Assembly: GCA_013396755.1 (NCBI GenBank)
Contig: VWZF01000296.1
Coordinates: 310,001-374,000, forward strand
From: Sclerurus mexicanus
Lineage: Eukaryota; Chordata; Aves; Passeriformes; Furnariidae
Length of the DNA stretch: 64,000 bases
Direction: 5' to 3'
In this document: piece by piece, positions 58,838-64,000 of the stretch
How positions within the stretch are numbered: the stretch's first letter is position 1
Layout: each line of letters begins with the position of its first letter
The notes under the pieces: model-generated
The model's database searches: none
Told to the model about the DNA's origin: nothing
What the model saw: the letters and a program-made list of their open reading frames with translations, nothing else
Program-made: the position numbers and the translations under genes

Positions 58838-60389
58838 AGTGCCATGGAAAGGGACCTGGGGGTTCTGTTTGATGGCAAGTTGAATACAAGTCAGCAGTGC
58901 CCTGGCAGCCAGGAGGGCCAACCCTGTTCTGGGAGGTGTCAGGCACAGCAGTCTCACCCAGAATATTGCGGGAAGTTTCGGGAAAGATATTAAGCTCTTA
59001 GCATCCAAAGGAGGGCAACAAAGATGGTGAAAGGCCTTGAGGAAAAGCTGTACGAAGAGTGGTTGAGGGCACTTGGTGTGCTCAGCCTGGAGAAGAGGAG
59101 ACTGAGGGGAGATCTCATTGCAGTTACAACTTCCTTGTGAGGGGAGGAGCAGGCACTGATCTCCTCCCTGTGGTGACCAGTGACAGGACCTGAGGGAATG
59201 GTCTGAAATTGTATCAGGGGAGGTTTAGGTTGGATATCAGAAAAAGATTCTTCACTCAGAGGGTGTTTGGGCACTGGAACAGGCTCCCCAAGGAAGTGGT
59301 CACAGCACCAAGCCTGACAGAGTTCAAGAAGTGTTTGGATGACACTCCCAGGCACATGGTGTGACTCCTGGGAATGGTCCTCTGCAGGGCTAAGAGCTAG
59401 ACTTGATGATCCTAGTGAGTTTCTTCTAATTCAGCATATTATGTGATTCTATGCAGACATAAGAGAGACTAATAATGCAAGACCAGCCCTCGCAAAAATG
59501 CTTTAGGGATAAAAAAGGTGGTTTGAATTTCTCTGGTGTTAAAATTACAGAGTTGAAAACTACCTCAGCAGGAACATGCTATCCCTAGCAAGACTTGAGA
59601 TATGGCTACATTGTTTATACAGGAAAGTTATATTTCAGTTATATTTAACTTGTTATGAAGCTAGCTAACCTATGACTTCATAATTACTATCTTAAGCAAC
59701 AACATGAAGAGTCAAGAATGCACACAGCACTTAAACACTTAAATGAAATTTAGCTTGGTTTGTTTTTGTCTGTTTGTTGCTTTTAAAGAAAAAGAAGCCT
59801 TTTGCATTAAAGAGTAGTTCAGTATTTCCAAGCTCTCAAGAATCCAGACAAGTTCTATGTGACATTAACTGGAATAAATGCAAAAACCAGCTGCCATGAA
59901 GAGATGATGCACACTGATAAGTGCAGCAGCTCCCTTGTCAAAAGCAGCCTTTAAGATCGTATTTGATGAAGTATCTCCAGACCTAGAAACTCAAAGTAAG
60001 ACACAGCATTAATTTAACACCAGTTCATGCCTAGACTGCTTTATGGAAGAAAACAAACTGACCAAGATTATGAACTCTGAATACTGTGGAGTTAGGATTA
60101 CATGGGGAGAATCAACAGGCTCCATCCAGTGCTGATCACTGCTACCCTGGTATGAGTTAAAGTTAAGAAAGACTGAAGAGTAAGGGAGCAAACATTTACC
60201 ATTTTGGGACATATTTCCTAGTCTGAAGTAAGTATATACAACCACTGAGAGAAGTGTGCAAACCAACTCCAAGCAAGATATACCATGAGAAACACTCATA
60301 ACTTTCATTTTGTTCTTTTAAAAACTTTCAGTACTTCACACTCATACCCATTTATTATCATCTAGCAGTATTTTCTGACATATTTGTAC

Positions 60390-60510
60390 TAGATTGTATG
60401 TCTGCATATATACTCTCCAAATCTGGTACAACCATACAGATGTGTATATAAGCATATACATATACACCTTCATATTTACATGCATAAAATACCTATATTT
60501 ATATAAAGAT
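60390..60510. repeat. AT-rich microsatellite-like stretch
   Basis: Imperfect TATA/CATA words (GTGTATATAAGCATATACAT and similar) over about 120 bp; a decayed dinucleotide repeat. Confidence 0.6.
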
Positions 60511-63500
60511 ATGTATCCAAAATCCTATGTTTACAACATTACACACAGAGCCAATCATTCTACTTATTATATATCCCACTCTCTGCAATTAATTTTATAT
60601 CAGTCTGTAAGAAACTAGGAAAAATAGGGTACTGGGATTTAAATTTTAAGTGTTACAATGTACGGATTCAGATTTTCCTCCTTTGTATTTAAGGTTCAGC
60701 CAACTTAAGTAGGGTCAGCATTAGTCTCAATAAATGTCAAAACATAATGAACACGACACACCAAGATGAAATATGCAGCTGCTGGCAGCCCCAGTTTGGT
60801 GGTTTGCTCTAAATCTTTGCAACACTACAGCGAGCGCTTAGTTTTGGCTACTGGCGAAGTAAACATGGGCAGTAAGCTATGGGCCCTCTCTAGGTACTCA
60901 AGAATGTGTGTCCAACTCCCTTCTCCCTACCATTAACACCAACTACCAGCATGACATTGTACCATCAGAACATCACTTTTCGTCAGTCATACAAAAGAAA
61001 AGATCCTTTCTTCATACTCTTCTTTTTCTTCATACTTCTAAAAGAAAAAAATCTATAGAGAGAATAAAATTTAAAGTGCAATCCGTTGGATGCATGAACA
61101 CCTTTCTCCATGAACTGCCTAAAGGATTCAAATGCATGCAAGACAGCAACATTGCAAAAACAGCCACCAGGGAAAAAAAAAAAAAACACACAAAAAACCG
61201 CCACAGAATTGCAAAAATATCTGTCAAATCTCCAAGGGTCAGACCTGAGGAAGGTTGTCTTTACAAAACCTTACTCTGTAGAAGGTGTCTCAATCTCCAT
61301 CACTACAGAGTATTAAAACACAAATAAACAGATCCTTCATTACGCCTTCTCAACTGAACTTGCTAATTAGATGTGTTCGGTGTATTCAGCTTCACTGACT
61401 GTGCTCCCTTTTACTGTAAGCAAGTTCAATCCATAATTTTTCTTCTTCTCACACAGGAGAAAGATCAGTAGTTACAAGAAATCAGAATATCTTCTGCAGA
61501 ATTAAAATTGTGTACTTCTGTTCTTTCATAGAACAGTCAATTCACTTTTAGCTTACATTACTAAATATTTATCATGAAAGCAACAAAAAAAGTACTATGC
61601 TAACCACTAACTTCTTAGTTGTACAACATTCATAAAATAGCTGCACACAACTTCAGTCTGTAATACCAAGTGAGGAGGAAGGGGAGGGCAGACAAAAAGA
61701 ATGCTCAGGATCATACATACAGCCCACTGCTCAACTCTGCTTAATTACACACAAAATGCAGTTTTGGCACCTTCACAGCATAGAACCCACTGAGAATGTG
61801 ATGACAGGATCATTTAAATGGTACCACTTCTTGAATTTATGTTTTGTGTTCTGAGAAGGGACATAAACCAAATGTAAGTGTAGATATCCTTCCAGAAGAT
61901 TTATAACAAGGCGATTAGGACCTGTTTTGCTTTGCAAGTCTTTCCTGCCTAAGAAGTACCTTTCTCAAAGATAACTGCATAGTTGTTTTGTCCCTTTTCC
62001 TTCTGCATTCCAAAGAAAGCTGTAGGCTCTGTCTCTCTCTGGTATGAGGAGAGATAAACAGATGTTATAGGTCAGCACAGTGGAGAGGGCCTGGGGGGGA
62101 GGCCAGAGAAGATAAAAGGCCTTGAAAAGAACAGGAGGTGTGCCTTTCTCAGGTCCAGTGCTTTGCTGCACTGTTAGAGGGTTTTTTTCCCTATTTAAGT
62201 CTAGTATTCTTGACTTTTGGAAAAAATTTTCCTAAATCTTCACTGCCTGGCATTTCGTGGGTACCTCTGTGTTATCTTACTTTACACCAAGTTATTAGCT
62301 GAACAGCACATTTGCTATCATACTGAGATATTTAACTGAATTCCTTGAAACACAAATATTATCAAATCAAAATATGAAGGTAATTAGGAAGCTAGCACCA
62401 AAAGTAGAAGAAACATATGCTGGGCTGGCCTAAACAACTGCTAAGTATGATTATCTGTATGCTACATAATTCATGACATGCAAAAAAAGAGGCAGAAATG
62501 CCTAACTGGAAAAAAAATAATAATCAGGACCCACTGTGATAGGTTTACAACATTTAAGAAGTGCTAAGGAAAAAAAAGTGTCATACATCACACCTATTAA
62601 GATCAAAGCATCATTAGTTTGGACACATTAACCAAAGGAAGCAGTGCCTTGACTTGCACAGTAGACAACCCTGCAGAAACCATTTGCATTAGACAGGAAA
62701 TACCCTATTTACCAGAGGTAATGCCTAGCCAGGCTGCAGACAGGAGGTTCAAAAAAGAGGTCTTATTTTGCTCCTGGCTATTCCCTGCAGTTTCACATTA
62801 ATCTATACCACTTCAGATTTTCACTGCAGACTACAACCTCCTGGTGCATCTCCTGGGCTAAGAGAATGCAGCCAGACATTTCCTATCATGCTGCCGTGGC
62901 CAGGCTGGGGGCAGGATGTTTCTCATTCTGTCCCACTGCTGGTTGTTAACAGCTTGGGAGAAACCGGGAGAGCAGATGGAAGTGAGCCAGGATGTTGAAT
63001 GCCATTACCTCCAGAGCCTCTGATCCACCTCAGGCTGCTGTCTGCCAGGCTGCAGCACAGACACTGTCACAGGCAACGTTTGCCACTGACTGTCCCCAGT
63101 GTGCAAGATAGGCTGGTGCCCTATTGCTGCTGCTCACAACACAAGCAGTCAAACTCATAAGAAGAGGTAGCTGAAGGATCTCCTCACCCTTCCATCCCCA
63201 GTTGATGGGGAATAATAGCTTGTTCCACATTCATACTGAACAGAGCAGTCAACATACTAGCAACTTTTACCCAGTCAGGCCCTTCAAAAAAACAAAAAAA
63301 AAAGCCAATAAACAAAAAATGTACTATTCCGTCCATATTTCCTTTGAACATCATCCATTCAGACTCTAGGACTAACTACAGTCAAATCTTCAGGCCATTT
63401 CAGTACTGCAAGGGAGCCAAACACATATTCTGAGTTTTCTGTAACTCTGGTTGAGACAGAGGACAGCAGAGTTCAGAATTTAGATAAAAGCTGGGAGTGC

Positions 63501-64000
63501 CTCCAAACTACAGACTGAAGACCTGTTTATCCAGTTACCTACCATAGTGAAACCCTGTTCACCTTCTCACCAGCTTTCTCATTTTGTTTTCCTCTTACAC
63601 CTACCTCCTGTTGGGTTTCTTTGCTTCTTCCTTGTGGGTGGTTTTCCCAAGCACCACAGCACTGAGCACCACTGTTCACAACTTAACATATATCTAGGAA
63701 TCAGTGGGCCAGGATAAGCCACATTTCCCAAATAGCATGAAGAGCAGCTTCTCCTGGCTAGAAGCTGTGTGCATGGTGTCAATACTCATGGAGTCTCAAT
63801 GGGTTAAAATCTGCCATGCTTTGAAATTATCACGTGGCTACATGCAGTCAGTCTAGCAAGTCTGCTTCCTCAGCACATGTCTAGGAGACACCTCAGAAAC
63901 AATCAATACATTTCCAGTTAGGGGAAGAAAAGAGGGAACTATTTAGTCTGCCCTGCTTCTTGCTACAGAAGATGTGCTTCATCTTCCTTTCAACCTCCTT

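Larger units (their letters stand above)
57400..59455 (+). mobile_element. Rearranged CR1 LINE with two Ns (antisense to MAST4)
   Basis: The start matches CR1 internal sequence (GGTCTACTAACACCTGGGAT, CTCATTGACAGAGCTTTAAAC). RT fragments include a GPDG motif with IHPRILKEL-type sequence at about 57838-57880 and a second, diverged copy at about 58447-58490. The 3' end at 59220-59455 ends TTATGTGATTCTATG. Between 57675 and 58840 the order is scrambled: segment A (57675-57829), a diverged RT segment, N (58130), segment C' (58131-58282), N (58283), A' (58284-58438), a second diverged RT segment, then C (58686-58837). A=A' and C'=C as far as compared. Nothing in it is coding-competent. Confidence 0.85.
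52911..64000 (-). other. MAST4: MAST4 intron, incomplete (at least 11.1 kb)
   Basis: Upstream of the CRTSNRKSL exon. I searched for the expected preceding MAST exon (a KELSLPRRG-type peptide) and did not find it. Contents: the scrambled CR1 at about 57400-59455, an AT-rich microsatellite-like stretch at about 60390-60510 and an A-run at 61172-61185. No other gene is supported. Confidence 0.7.

Noticed and set aside
60908..61327. 139-codon plus-strand frame, the second-longest open frame in the window
   Set aside because: Lys/His-rich composition from A-runs, no family similarity, no splice or promoter context.
1..64000. tRNA, rRNA, microRNA, CRISPR array or bacterial-type operon
   Set aside because: No sequence meeting the usual structural signs was seen by eye; small RNAs cannot be excluded without a covariance-model search.

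Overview
This is vertebrate nuclear DNA, almost certainly avian: AT-rich intronic sequence, short exons with canonical GT/AG boundaries, several CR1 LINE fragments whose 3' ends carry the ATTCTATGATTCT-type tail, and two endogenous-retrovirus-type LTRs of bird character. Four single N bases show that it is a draft assembly. I see no bacterial or viral operon, no tRNA or rRNA gene and no CRISPR array.

One gene accounts for all the coding sequence I can support: MAST4 (microtubule-associated serine/threonine kinase 4), on the minus strand. Fourteen internal coding exons run from 52910 down to 896. They join in frame through fourteen consistent splice phases and give 572 complete codons plus one split codon at each end. 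Gene order is: a basic/proline-serine segment (52822-52910), the MAST-specific N-terminal DUF1908 region (40819-40888 to about 17748-17880), an acidic linker (13796-13863), then the AGC-type kinase domain (from 11483-11568 to 896-1061). The 5' exons lie beyond 64000. The rest of the kinase C-lobe, the AGC tail, the PDZ domain and the long C-terminal tail lie beyond base 1. MAST4 is at human 5q12, and chicken Z shares synteny with that region, so Z linkage is likely but is inference.

Introns make up about 97% of the window. Between exons they hold: gene-sense CR1 3' ends at 17097-17285 and 20474-20937; a long decayed CR1 on the plus strand at about 27910-30806 with a perfect 573-bp-spaced duplication around an N; a plus-strand LTR with TATA box and polyadenylation signal at about 34090-34794; a CR1 3' end at about 35555-35930; an ancient minus-strand CR1 reverse-transcriptase relic at about 45930-46245; a second LTR at about 48235-48760 interrupted by an N; and a scrambled CR1 at about 57400-59455 with two Ns.

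I did not find an undescribed biological system. The observations most worth checking are the duplications at the N bases (probably assembly errors), the LTR promoter antisense to MAST4, a tandem in-frame splice donor in the linker exon, and a stacked inverted repeat at 26243-26284.
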